DNA from: Opitutales bacterium
Lineage (GTDB): Bacteria > Verrucomicrobiota > Verrucomicrobiia > Opitutales > Intestinicryptomonadaceae
Length of the DNA: 16,142 nt
Direction of reading: 5' to 3'
Assembly: GCA_017526045.1 (NCBI GenBank)
Contig: JAFXRX010000073.1
Span: forward strand, 1 to 16,142
A program made the position numbers and the translations under genes. Each line of letters opens with the position of its first letter. The first letter of the stretch is position 1. The notes under the pieces are model-generated. The model made no database searches, was not told the origin of the DNA, and worked only from the letters and a program-made list of their open reading frames with translations. Below, piece after piece: positions 7,766 through 14,163 of this stretch.

Positions 7766-8712
7766 CACATTCTTATTTTGCCGCTTTTAAGCTCGCTTAA
7801 AAAGGATTGGTAAGTCGCCTTCACTCCCTCTTTTATCGAGTATTTCGGAGCCCAGCCCAGCGAGCGCAGCAGCGTTGTGTCGCAAAGCTTGCGCGGAGTG
7901 CCATCGGGCTTGGTTTCGTCGCGGATTATTTCCCCTTTGTAGCCGACTGTTTCGGCGACGATTTGCGCAAGCTCCCTGATTGTGATTTCCTCGCCGCTGC
8001 CGAGGTTTACCAAGTCGGGCGGGTTTTCGAGGCTCAAAAGGTGCACGCACGCGCTTGCGAGGTCGTCGACATGCAAAAATTCCCTAAGCGGCGAGCCAGT
8101 GCCCCAAAGCACGACGCTTTTTGCGCCGCTTTCCTTGGCTTCGTGAAATCTGCGGATGAGGGCGGGCAGAACGTGCGAGTTCTTTTCGTGGTAGTTGTCG
8201 CCCGGGCCATAAAGGTTTGTGGGCATTGCGCTGTGGTAGCAGACGCCGTACTGTTTGCGGAAATATTCGCAGAGTTTAAGCCCCGCGATTTTTGCGATTG
8301 CGTAGGCTTCGTTTGTCTTTTCAAGCTCGCTTGTAAGCAGCGCGCTTTCGGGGATGGGCTGGGGAGCCATGCGCGGGTAGATGCAGGTGCTGCCAAGAAA
8401 CAGCAGCCGCTTTACGCCCGCCTTGTACGCAGCCCTTATCGAGTTCAGCGCGATTGCCAGATTTATTTCGATAAACTCCGCGGGGTATGTGCTGTTTGCC
8501 AAAATTCCGCCGACTTTCGCCGCGGCGATGACCGCAACGTCGGGCTTTTCGGAGCTGAAAAATTCTTCGGTCTGCGCTTGGGAGGTAAGGTCGAGCTCCC
8601 TGTGCGGGCGCAGGACGAGGTTTTCGTATCCCGAATTTTTCAAGGCGCGGGCTATTGCCGAGCCCACCATTCCGTTGTGCCCGGCCACAAAAATTTTATC
8701 CGATTTTTTCAT
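7765..8712 (-). CDS. fcl: GDP-L-fucose synthase (GDP-4-keto-6-deoxy-D-mannose 3,5-epimerase/4-reductase)
   Basis: 315 residues, close to the E. coli enzyme (about 321). It performs the last steps of de novo GDP-L-fucose synthesis: epimerisation at C3 and C5, then NADPH reduction at C4. The cofactor loop GHNGMVG is at 11-17. The catalytic set is intact: Ser108 in GSTCIYP, Tyr137 and Lys141 in YAIAK, and the epimerase residues Cys110 and His180 in NYHEKNSHVLPALI. All lie within a residue of their E. coli positions. The ATG at 8712 follows the gmd stop by three bases, and the stop overlaps the next glycosyltransferase start by one base. gmd, fcl and that glycosyltransferase are therefore almost certainly co-transcribed. 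A purine-rich stretch upstream (GAGGCGAG) is only a weak ribosome site, so coupling to gmd may drive translation. Confidence 0.97.
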   Translation of the reverse strand: MKKSDKIFVAGHNGMVGSAIARALKNSGYENLVLRPHRELDLTSQAQTEEFFSSEKPDVAVIAAAKVGGILANSTYPAEFIEINLAIALNSIRAAYKAGVKRLLFLGSTCIYPRMAPQPIPESALLTSELEKTNEAYAIAKIAGLKLCEYFRKQYGVCYHSAMPTNLYGPGDNYHEKNSHVLPALIRRFHEAKESGAKSVVLWGTGSPLREFLHVDDLASACVHLLSLENPPDLVNLGSGEEITIRELAQIVAETVGYKGEIIRDETKPDGTPRKLCDTTLLRSLGWAPKYSIKEGVKATYQSFLSELKSGKIRM

Positions 8713-8715
8713 CGA

Positions 8716-9759
8716 CTATCTCGCCTCTTTCTTTGCCAGCTCAAAGTCGGCGTCGGTCATTATTTCGACGAGGCGCTTGAATGTCGTTTTCGGCTCCCAG
8801 CCGAGCTCGCGCTTTGCCTTTTCGGGGTTGCCCAAAAGGAAGTCGACTTCGGTGGGGCGATAGTATTTCGGGGAGACTTCGACAAGCGTTTTGCCCGTCT
8901 TTTTGTCGACGCCCTTTTCGTTTTCAGCCTTGCCCTGCCATTCGATTTCCATGCCGAGCCTGCCGAACGAAAGCTCTACGAATTCGCGGACTGTGTGGGT
9001 TTCGTTCGTCGCCAAGACGTATTCCGACGGCTTTTCAGCCTGCAAGATGCGCCACATGCCCTCGACGTATTCGGGCGCGTAGCCCCAGTCGCGCTTGGAG
9101 TCCATGTTGCCAAGAACGAGCTTGTCCTGAAGCCCGAGCTTGATTTTGCCCGCAGCGCGGGTTATCTTGCGCGTTACAAACGTTTCGCCGCGGCGCTCTG
9201 ATTCGTGGTTGAAAAGTATGCCGTTGCTTGCAAAAATATCGTAGGCTTCGCGGTAGTTTATGACAATCCAGTAGGCGTACTGCTTTGCGACCGCGTAGGG
9301 GCTGCGGGGGTAGAACGGCGTTTTTTCGGTCTGCGGGATTTCCTGAACCTTGCCGAAGAGCTCCGAAGTGGACGCCTGGTAGAACTTTGTCTTTTTGACA
9401 AGCCCCACGTCTTTTATGGCGTCCAAAAATCTAAGGGTTGCGACCGCGTCGACGTCGGCGGTGTATTCGGGCACTTCAAAGCTTACCTTTACGTGCGACT
9501 GCGCGCCGAGATTGTAAATTTCGTCGGGCTCGGTTTTTTCGAGAATGCGGTTTAGGTTTGAAGAGTCCGTCAAATCGCCGTAGTGCAAAAAGAGCCTGTC
9601 TTTAAGGGAGGGGTCGTTGTAAAGATGGTCTATTCTCTGGGTGTTGAACGAGCTTGAGCGGCGGATGATGCCGTGGACGGCGTAGCCTTTGGAAATCAAA
9701 AGCTCAGTCAAATACGAGCCGTCCTGCCCCGTGATGCCTGTAATCAATGCTGTTTTCAT
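8716..9759 (-). CDS. gmd: GDP-mannose 4,6-dehydratase
   Basis: 347 residues. It converts GDP-D-mannose to GDP-4-keto-6-deoxy-D-mannose, the substrate of fcl next door. The NADP-binding loop GITGQDGSYL is at 8-17 and the RRSSSFNTQRIDHL segment at 33-46. The catalytic residues are present: Thr131, Ser132 and Glu133 in STSELFG, and Tyr155/Lys159 in YAVAK. FNHESERRGETFVTRKI is also conserved in the family. The ATG at 9759 is chosen because the protein then begins MKTALITGITGQDG, as Gmd proteins do. An upstream in-frame ATG adds ten unconserved residues. gmd heads the minus-strand run of four genes. Its leader is very AT-rich with no Shine-Dalgarno box. The GDP-mannose must come from genes outside the window. 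Confidence 0.97.
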   Translation of the reverse strand: MKTALITGITGQDGSYLTELLISKGYAVHGIIRRSSSFNTQRIDHLYNDPSLKDRLFLHYGDLTDSSNLNRILEKTEPDEIYNLGAQSHVKVSFEVPEYTADVDAVATLRFLDAIKDVGLVKKTKFYQASTSELFGKVQEIPQTEKTPFYPRSPYAVAKQYAYWIVINYREAYDIFASNGILFNHESERRGETFVTRKITRAAGKIKLGLQDKLVLGNMDSKRDWGYAPEYVEGMWRILQAEKPSEYVLATNETHTVREFVELSFGRLGMEIEWQGKAENEKGVDKKTGKTLVEVSPKYYRPTEVDFLLGNPEKAKRELGWEPKTTFKRLVEIMTDADFELAKKEAR

Positions 9760-9777
9760 AAAAATAAAATAATGAGC

Positions 9778-9808
9778 ATAATATCGCAAAAAAACCCGAT
9801 TTTATCAA
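9778..9808 (-). promoter_or_regulatory. Candidate promoter of the gmd operon
   Basis: Read on the minus strand, TTGATA (9808-9803) and TATTAT (9783-9778) each match the sigma-70 hexamers at five of six bases. The spacer is 19 bases, longer than the ideal 17. Transcription would start near 9771, giving a leader of about 12 bases before the gmd ATG. It lies in the 119-base region shared with the divergent kinase operon. This is a pattern match only. Confidence 0.35.
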
Positions 9809-9819
9809 TAAAAAAATCG
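9797..9819. repeat. Inverted repeat between the divergent gmd and kinase operons
   Basis: CGATTTT (9797-9803) and AAAATCG (9813-9819) are exact inverted repeats with a 9-base spacer. The left arm touches the proposed -35 of the gmd promoter. It could be an operator controlling one or both operons. The rest of 9760-9878 is A/T-rich homopolymer runs. A TATTAT at 9829-9834 could be a plus-strand -10, but no good -35 accompanies it. Confidence 0.35.
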
Positions 9820-9878
9820 TTGCGCATCTATTATGTATTTTCTTGAAAAAAACGCAAAAAAAACAAAGTATTTATTTT

Positions 9879-11051
9879 ATGAAATGCGAAGAGAAGTTCT
9901 TTGAGCTCTACAAAAAAATGCCTTCAAACGTGGCGTTTTGCCCCTACAGGGTTTGCCCAATCGGCGCGCACAGCGACCACCAGCTGGGCAAGATAACCGG
10001 TTTTGCAATCGACAAGGGCATTCACATCGCATACAAGCCCAAGGACAGCGGCGTAATCGAGATTGCCTCTTTGCAGTTTGAAAAGCGCGCGCAGTTCCAC
10101 ATAAATTTCATTTTCGACAAAAAGCAGGGCGACTGGGCTGACTATTTGAGGGGAGTTGCAATCGCGCTTTCCAAACGCTATCCGCTCAAAATGGGCATAG
10201 GCGCGGTAATCGAGGGAACTTTGCCAATAGGCGGGCTCTCCTCTTCCGCCGCCGTTTGCATTGCGTTTTTGAAGGCTTTGTGCGACGTAAACGGCATAAC
10301 CCTTTCGCCGCTTGAAATTATCGAAATCGCCCTCGAGGCGGAAAACAAGTACGTCGGCGTTTCCTGCGGAAAGCTCGACCAGTCCTGCGAAGTTTTTTCA
10401 AAGAAAGGCCATTTGCTTTTTCTCGACACCCGCGACGAGTCGTACGAGCTAATTCCTGCGCCCGCGAACATGAGGCCCTTTAAGATTGCGGTTTTCTTTT
10501 CTGGCGTGGAGCGGACTTTGGTGGGCTCGAAATTCAACATGAGAGTCGACGAATGCCGCGCCGCGGCCTACGCGCTGAAAGCTTTTGCAAACATTCCCTA
10601 CGGCAAGTTTGACGAGACTTTTTTAAGGGACGTGCCCTTCGGGGAATTTTTAAAGCACAAAAATTCCCTGCCCGAAAATTGGAGGCTGCGCGCCGAGCAC
10701 TGGTACTCCGAATTTCAAAGGGTCGAGGCGGGCGCGGAGGCTTGGAGAAGGGGCGACATCGCCGAATACGGCAGGCTCTCGTTCGAGTCGGGCAGGTCTT
10801 CGATATGCAACTGGCAGACGGGCTCCGACGAATTGAAGGCTCTTTACGAAATAATGCTTTCAACCGACGGAATTTACGGCGGCAGGTTCAGCGGCGCGGG
10901 CTTTAAGGGCTGCTGCATTGCAATAATCGACCCAGCCTGCGAGGAAAGCATAAGGGAAAAAGTAGGGCGGCAGTATTTAAAAATCTTCCCGAAATTGGAG
11001 GGCAAATTTTCAGTCCACATTTGCGGCACAGCCGACGGAGTTTGCGTATGA
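9879..11051 (+). CDS. GHMP sugar kinase, galactokinase superfamily, galacturonokinase-like
   Basis: 390 residues with all three GHMP motifs. Motif 1 is PYRVCPIGAHSDHQLG at 22-37. Motif 2, the ATP phosphate loop, is PIGGLSSSAA at 116-125. Motif 3 is the late GGRFSGAGFKGCC. The catalytic Asp167 lies in GKLDQS, as in galactokinase. Galactokinase normally reads IGEHTD in motif 1; here Glu is Ala (IGAHSD). That Glu contacts the sugar near C6 in galactokinases, and plant galacturonokinase has a very similar PYRxCPxGAHxDHQ motif. So the substrate is more likely galacturonate or another C6-altered sugar than galactose (inference). It would make a sugar-1-phosphate in the cytoplasm. Its stop overlaps the nucleotidyltransferase start by four bases (ATGA). 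The ATG at 9879 is chosen over a TTG 36 bases upstream, which would encode only a Lys-rich tail; no Shine-Dalgarno box is seen. Confidence 0.85.
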   Translation: MKCEEKFFELYKKMPSNVAFCPYRVCPIGAHSDHQLGKITGFAIDKGIHIAYKPKDSGVIEIASLQFEKRAQFHINFIFDKKQGDWADYLRGVAIALSKRYPLKMGIGAVIEGTLPIGGLSSSAAVCIAFLKALCDVNGITLSPLEIIEIALEAENKYVGVSCGKLDQSCEVFSKKGHLLFLDTRDESYELIPAPANMRPFKIAVFFSGVERTLVGSKFNMRVDECRAAAYALKAFANIPYGKFDETFLRDVPFGEFLKHKNSLPENWRLRAEHWYSEFQRVEAGAEAWRRGDIAEYGRLSFESGRSSICNWQTGSDELKALYEIMLSTDGIYGGRFSGAGFKGCCIAIIDPACEESIREKVGRQYLKIFPKLEGKFSVHICGTADGVCV

Positions 11052-11785
11052 AATGCCTGATTCTTGCCGCGGGGTACGCGACGCGCCTCTACCCGCTTAC
11101 CGAAAACATGCCAAAGCCCCTCTTGGAGGTGAAGGGCAAAACCATTTTGGACTGGCTTGTCGACGATGTTGATTCCTCCGGGAAAATCGAAGAGTACATT
11201 GTCGTTTCAAACCACAAATTTTACGGCAATTTCAAATCTTGGGCGGAAAATAAAAAGCAAAACATAAAAGTTCTCGACGACGGCACGACCTCGAACGAAA
11301 ATCGGCTGGGTGCTGTAAAAGACATTTTGTTTGCGATAGAAAAACTTTCGCTCGACTGCGATTTGCTTGTCATGGCGGGCGACAATTTGCTGGATTTCAG
11401 CCTCAAAACTTTTGTCGATTACGCCGAAAAAAAATCCGCAAGCTGCGTGATGCGCTACTTTGAGCCCTCGCGGCAAAAGCTGCTAAAATGCGGCGTTCTG
11501 ACAGTGGACGAAAGCGGCAGGGTTTTGGAGATGACGGAAAAATCGCCGAACCCCGCGACGAACTGGTGCTGCCCGCCGTTTTATTTTTACAGGAGGGAGG
11601 ACTTGCCGCTGGTCGGGCGCAGCATCGCAGAGGGCTGCGGCGCCGACGCCCCGGGCAGCTTCATCGCCTACCTTTGCAAGAAGAGGGCGGTTTACGCCAT
11701 GCAAATGCCCGCCGCGCGCCACGACATCGGCAATCTCGAAAGCTATTTGCAAATTCAAAAAAGCTATCGCGGGATAGTCTTATAA
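11048..11785 (+). CDS. Sugar-1-phosphate nucleotidyltransferase (NTP-transferase family)
   Basis: 245 residues of the RmlA/LicC-type nucleotidyltransferase fold. The N-terminal signature runs LILAAGYATRLYPLTENMPKP (residues 4-24) and includes the nucleotide-binding loop and the Lys of MPKPLLEV. GDN at 111-113 carries the likely metal-binding Asp112. A second acidic motif, HDIGNLESYL, lies near the C-terminus. There is no hexapeptide acyltransferase domain, so it is not GlmU. It would couple a sugar-1-phosphate to an NTP and release pyrophosphate. The ATGA overlap with the kinase suggests it uses that kinase's product, completing a two-step salvage route to an NDP-sugar. Neither nucleotide nor sugar can be read from the sequence. 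The ATG at 11048 gives the canonical family N-terminus; an in-frame TTG 27 bases upstream is unlikely. Confidence 0.88.
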   Translation: MKCLILAAGYATRLYPLTENMPKPLLEVKGKTILDWLVDDVDSSGKIEEYIVVSNHKFYGNFKSWAENKKQNIKVLDDGTTSNENRLGAVKDILFAIEKLSLDCDLLVMAGDNLLDFSLKTFVDYAEKKSASCVMRYFEPSRQKLLKCGVLTVDESGRVLEMTEKSPNPATNWCCPPFYFYRREDLPLVGRSIAEGCGADAPGSFIAYLCKKRAVYAMQMPAARHDIGNLESYLQIQKSYRGIVL

Positions 11786-11807
11786 CAATTTCAAGCCGCC
11801 TTGTTTT

Positions 11808-12920
11808 ATGCAGAAGATCTGTTTTATTTTGAATATCGCCCCGCTTTACCGCAGGGAAATTTTCCTCAGGCTCGACGATGCTTATGACTGCAAGTTCGCC
11901 GCGGGGGAGAAAACCGTAAACGCCTCCGACATAAAGCTCATGGACGAGTCCGAATTTAAAAATTTTAAGCGCATAAAAAATGTAGTTTTTTTGTCCGCGC
12001 CTTTTTATTGGCAGAAAGGGGTGCTGGGCGAACTTTTCAACGGATGCGGCAAATATGTTTTCGTGGGCGAGCCTTTTTGCGTCTCGACGTGGCTGTTTGC
12101 GATTATGCTTAAATTTATGCCCCGCAAAAAGCTGTATTTTTGGACGCACGGCTGGTACGGGCGCGAGGGCTTTTTCAAGAAAATCTTAAAGAAGATTTTT
12201 TTCGGATTGTCCGACGGCATATTCGTGTACGGAGATTACGCGCGCTCTTTGATGGTAAAAGAGGGCTTTGACGAAAAAAAATTGTTCCCAATCCACAATT
12301 CTTTGGCGTATTCAAAGCAGATGGAAATCCGCAGGGAGCTCGCCCCGTCGGGCGTATTCTCCGCGCATTTCAAAAATTCGAACAAGAACATAATTTTTAT
12401 AGGAAGGCTCGGCGCTAACAAAAAACTCGACATGATAATAAGGGCTCTTGCCCAGCTTAAAAAATCGGGAATTTTTATGAACGCCACGCTTGTCGGGGAC
12501 GGCGGCGAGCGGGAAAATTTGCAAAGGCTTGCCGGCGAGCTCGGCGTCAGTGAAAACGTGTGGTTTTACGGCGCCTGCTACGACGAAAGGGAAAACGCGA
12601 ATTTGATTTACAACGCCGATTTGTGCGTGTCGCCGGGCAACGTCGGGCTTACTGCAATACACTGCCTCGCCTTCGGCTGCCCCGTGATAACGCACGACAA
12701 TTTCCCGATGCAGATGCCCGAGTTCGAAGCGGTGGAAGACGGCAAAACGGGCGCGTTTTTCAAGCACGGCAGCCTTGAAAGCCTGGTCGAAACCGTGCGC
12801 AAATGGAGCGAAAATTCATTGGGCAGGGAGGAAATCCGCCGCAACTGTTTCGAGGTTATCGACACAAAGTGGAACCCGAATTACCAGATGGAAATCTTTT
12901 CGGCAGTATTTGGAAAATAG
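11808..12920 (+). CDS. Glycosyltransferase family 4 protein
   Basis: 370 residues with a GT-B layout. IIFIGRLGANKKLDMIIRAL at about 195-214 opens the donor domain, and LVGDGGERENLQRLAGELG at 228-246 follows as in GT4 enzymes. The donor-site region reads SPGNVGLTAIHCLAFGCPVI at 275-294. The canonical E-x7-E is not kept: Gly277 and His285 stand in its positions. I recall a GT4 subgroup with this same SPG-VGLTAIH pattern, so it is more likely a family variant than decay. No signal peptide or membrane helix stands out, so it should act on the inner face of the membrane. It is third in the kinase/nucleotidyltransferase block, 22 bases downstream, and is a candidate user of their NDP-sugar (inference). 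Its stop is 7 bases from that of the convergent GT4 gene, with no terminator visible. Confidence 0.85.
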   Translation: MQKICFILNIAPLYRREIFLRLDDAYDCKFAAGEKTVNASDIKLMDESEFKNFKRIKNVVFLSAPFYWQKGVLGELFNGCGKYVFVGEPFCVSTWLFAIMLKFMPRKKLYFWTHGWYGREGFFKKILKKIFFGLSDGIFVYGDYARSLMVKEGFDEKKLFPIHNSLAYSKQMEIRRELAPSGVFSAHFKNSNKNIIFIGRLGANKKLDMIIRALAQLKKSGIFMNATLVGDGGERENLQRLAGELGVSENVWFYGACYDERENANLIYNADLCVSPGNVGLTAIHCLAFGCPVITHDNFPMQMPEFEAVEDGKTGAFFKHGSLESLVETVRKWSENSLGREEIRRNCFEVIDTKWNPNYQMEIFSAVFGK

Positions 12921-12927
12921 CGGCTTT

Positions 12928-14157
12928 TTAAGCGTTTTGCCCGCCCAAAATATCCTCGTAAAGATTGATGTATTTTTCAAAGGAGGCGTTTTTGTCAAAA
13001 TGATTTAACGCCTTTGTTCGGCAGTTTTGCGCAAAGCTTTTTTTGTCGAGATTGAGCGCGATGTTTGCCATTGACTTAAAGTCGCCCTTGTCGACCACAA
13101 AGCCCGTGGAGCTGTCGACCGACTCGGGGCTTCCGCCCGTGTTGTAGGTGATTACGGGGGTTGCGCACGCCATGGCCTCGAGGTTCACAGTCGGGTAGTT
13201 GTCCTGGTAAGTCGGGTTTATGAAGGCTTTCGCGCCCGAATACAAAACGGAAAGCTGTTTTTGGTTTTCGGTTCTGTTTATTGCGATTATTCCCGCGCCA
13301 TTCAGATTTTTGTTTTGGCTTTTGTTTGTTCCGACAGCGACAATGTCGATTTCGCCCTTTAGAGCCTCTTTGATTTTATATAAGTCTTCGTAGCCTTTGC
13401 GGGCGTCCCAAATATTCGCAACGGCAATAATGTAACCTTTTGATATGCCGTATTTTTCCTTCGCCGCGGCGATTTCTCTTTCGGGCGCGGGGCGGAAGAC
13501 GGACGTGTCTATGCCGTTTTTAATTATTCGGCGGCGGCAATTTTTTAAAATGGAGAGGGAGGCCAAATTGTCGAGCCAGTCGGATACGGGGACGATATGC
13601 AAAAAATCCCCGGCCTTTTCCGCGAAATTCTTTTTGCAGGCAAAATTGTTTCTTGAATTGTCGAATACATACGACTTGGGGTAGTCTTTTTTTAGCGGGC
13701 ATTTTTCGCAGCGGGTTTCCCATTTTTGGCAATCTGAAAAATAGCAGCAATGCCCCGTGAAAGACCAGCAATCGTGCAAAGTCCAGACAACGGGCTTTTT
13801 CAATTCCGAAATGAAATCAAAAAAATAGGGGATGTTGAGATAGTAGCCGTGCAGGTTGTGGAAGTGTATGATGTCCGGGGAAATTTCAGAAATATGCCGA
13901 ATGAGCCTTTTTGCGGCGATTTTTGAAAAGGGGCTGTCTTTGTCGAATATTCTTGCAAAGAAAACGTTCGAATAAACCTCCGCAAGCGATGCTATTTTCA
14001 GCGCGCGGGATTCGCTTTTGTTAAAATTTCTGGCATAGGCTATGTAGGATTTCCAGCCTTTTTTGATTGCGACTTTGCCTATGCCCTCCGCGATTTTCCC
14101 CGTTGAGCCGCTGTTGCACGTCGTGTTTATTTGCAGAAGTTTAAGGGGGTTGTTCAT
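12928..14157 (-). CDS. Glycosyltransferase family 4 protein with a Cys-rich acceptor-domain insert
   Basis: 409 residues with a GT-B fold. The start LLQINTTCNSGSTGKIAEGI is the typical N-terminal glycine-rich loop. NGIDTSVFRP at about 214-223, ANIWDARKGYEDL at 247-259 and YQDNYPTVNLEAMACATPV at 317-335 are GT4 donor-domain landmarks, the last covering the E-x7-E region (Asp319/Glu327). Between residues 130 and 153 there are six cysteines (130, 137, 138, 143, 150, 153) in a HDCWSFTGHCC / CQKWETRCEKCP pattern. It is shared by a capsule and colanic-acid glycosyltransferase subgroup and may bind a metal or form disulfides. Donor and acceptor are unknown. The ATG at 14157 lies 6 bases after the stop of the Wzy-like gene, so the two are co-transcribed. 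The gene is AT-richer than those to its left. Confidence 0.88.
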   Translation of the reverse strand: MNNPLKLLQINTTCNSGSTGKIAEGIGKVAIKKGWKSYIAYARNFNKSESRALKIASLAEVYSNVFFARIFDKDSPFSKIAAKRLIRHISEISPDIIHFHNLHGYYLNIPYFFDFISELKKPVVWTLHDCWSFTGHCCYFSDCQKWETRCEKCPLKKDYPKSYVFDNSRNNFACKKNFAEKAGDFLHIVPVSDWLDNLASLSILKNCRRRIIKNGIDTSVFRPAPEREIAAAKEKYGISKGYIIAVANIWDARKGYEDLYKIKEALKGEIDIVAVGTNKSQNKNLNGAGIIAINRTENQKQLSVLYSGAKAFINPTYQDNYPTVNLEAMACATPVITYNTGGSPESVDSSTGFVVDKGDFKSMANIALNLDKKSFAQNCRTKALNHFDKNASFEKYINLYEDILGGQNA

Positions 14158-14163
14158 CGTTTT

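Noticed and set aside
7807..9201. A 464-codon open frame on the plus strand opposite fcl and gmd
   Set aside because: It lies wholly antisense to two enzymes with intact catalytic motifs. Its translation is rich in Arg, Phe, Cys and Val with no recognisable domain, which is typical of a GC-skewed shadow frame.
9843..9878. TTG start adding 12 residues to the kinase
   Set aside because: The added residues are a Lys-rich run from A-tracts, not seen in the family; the ATG at 9879 is better.
9879..11785. Kinase/nucleotidyltransferase pair as HddA/HddC of the GDP-heptose pathway
   Set aside because: HddA-type kinases have a different motif 1 (FAGGGTD-like). This kinase has the galactokinase/galacturonokinase layout.
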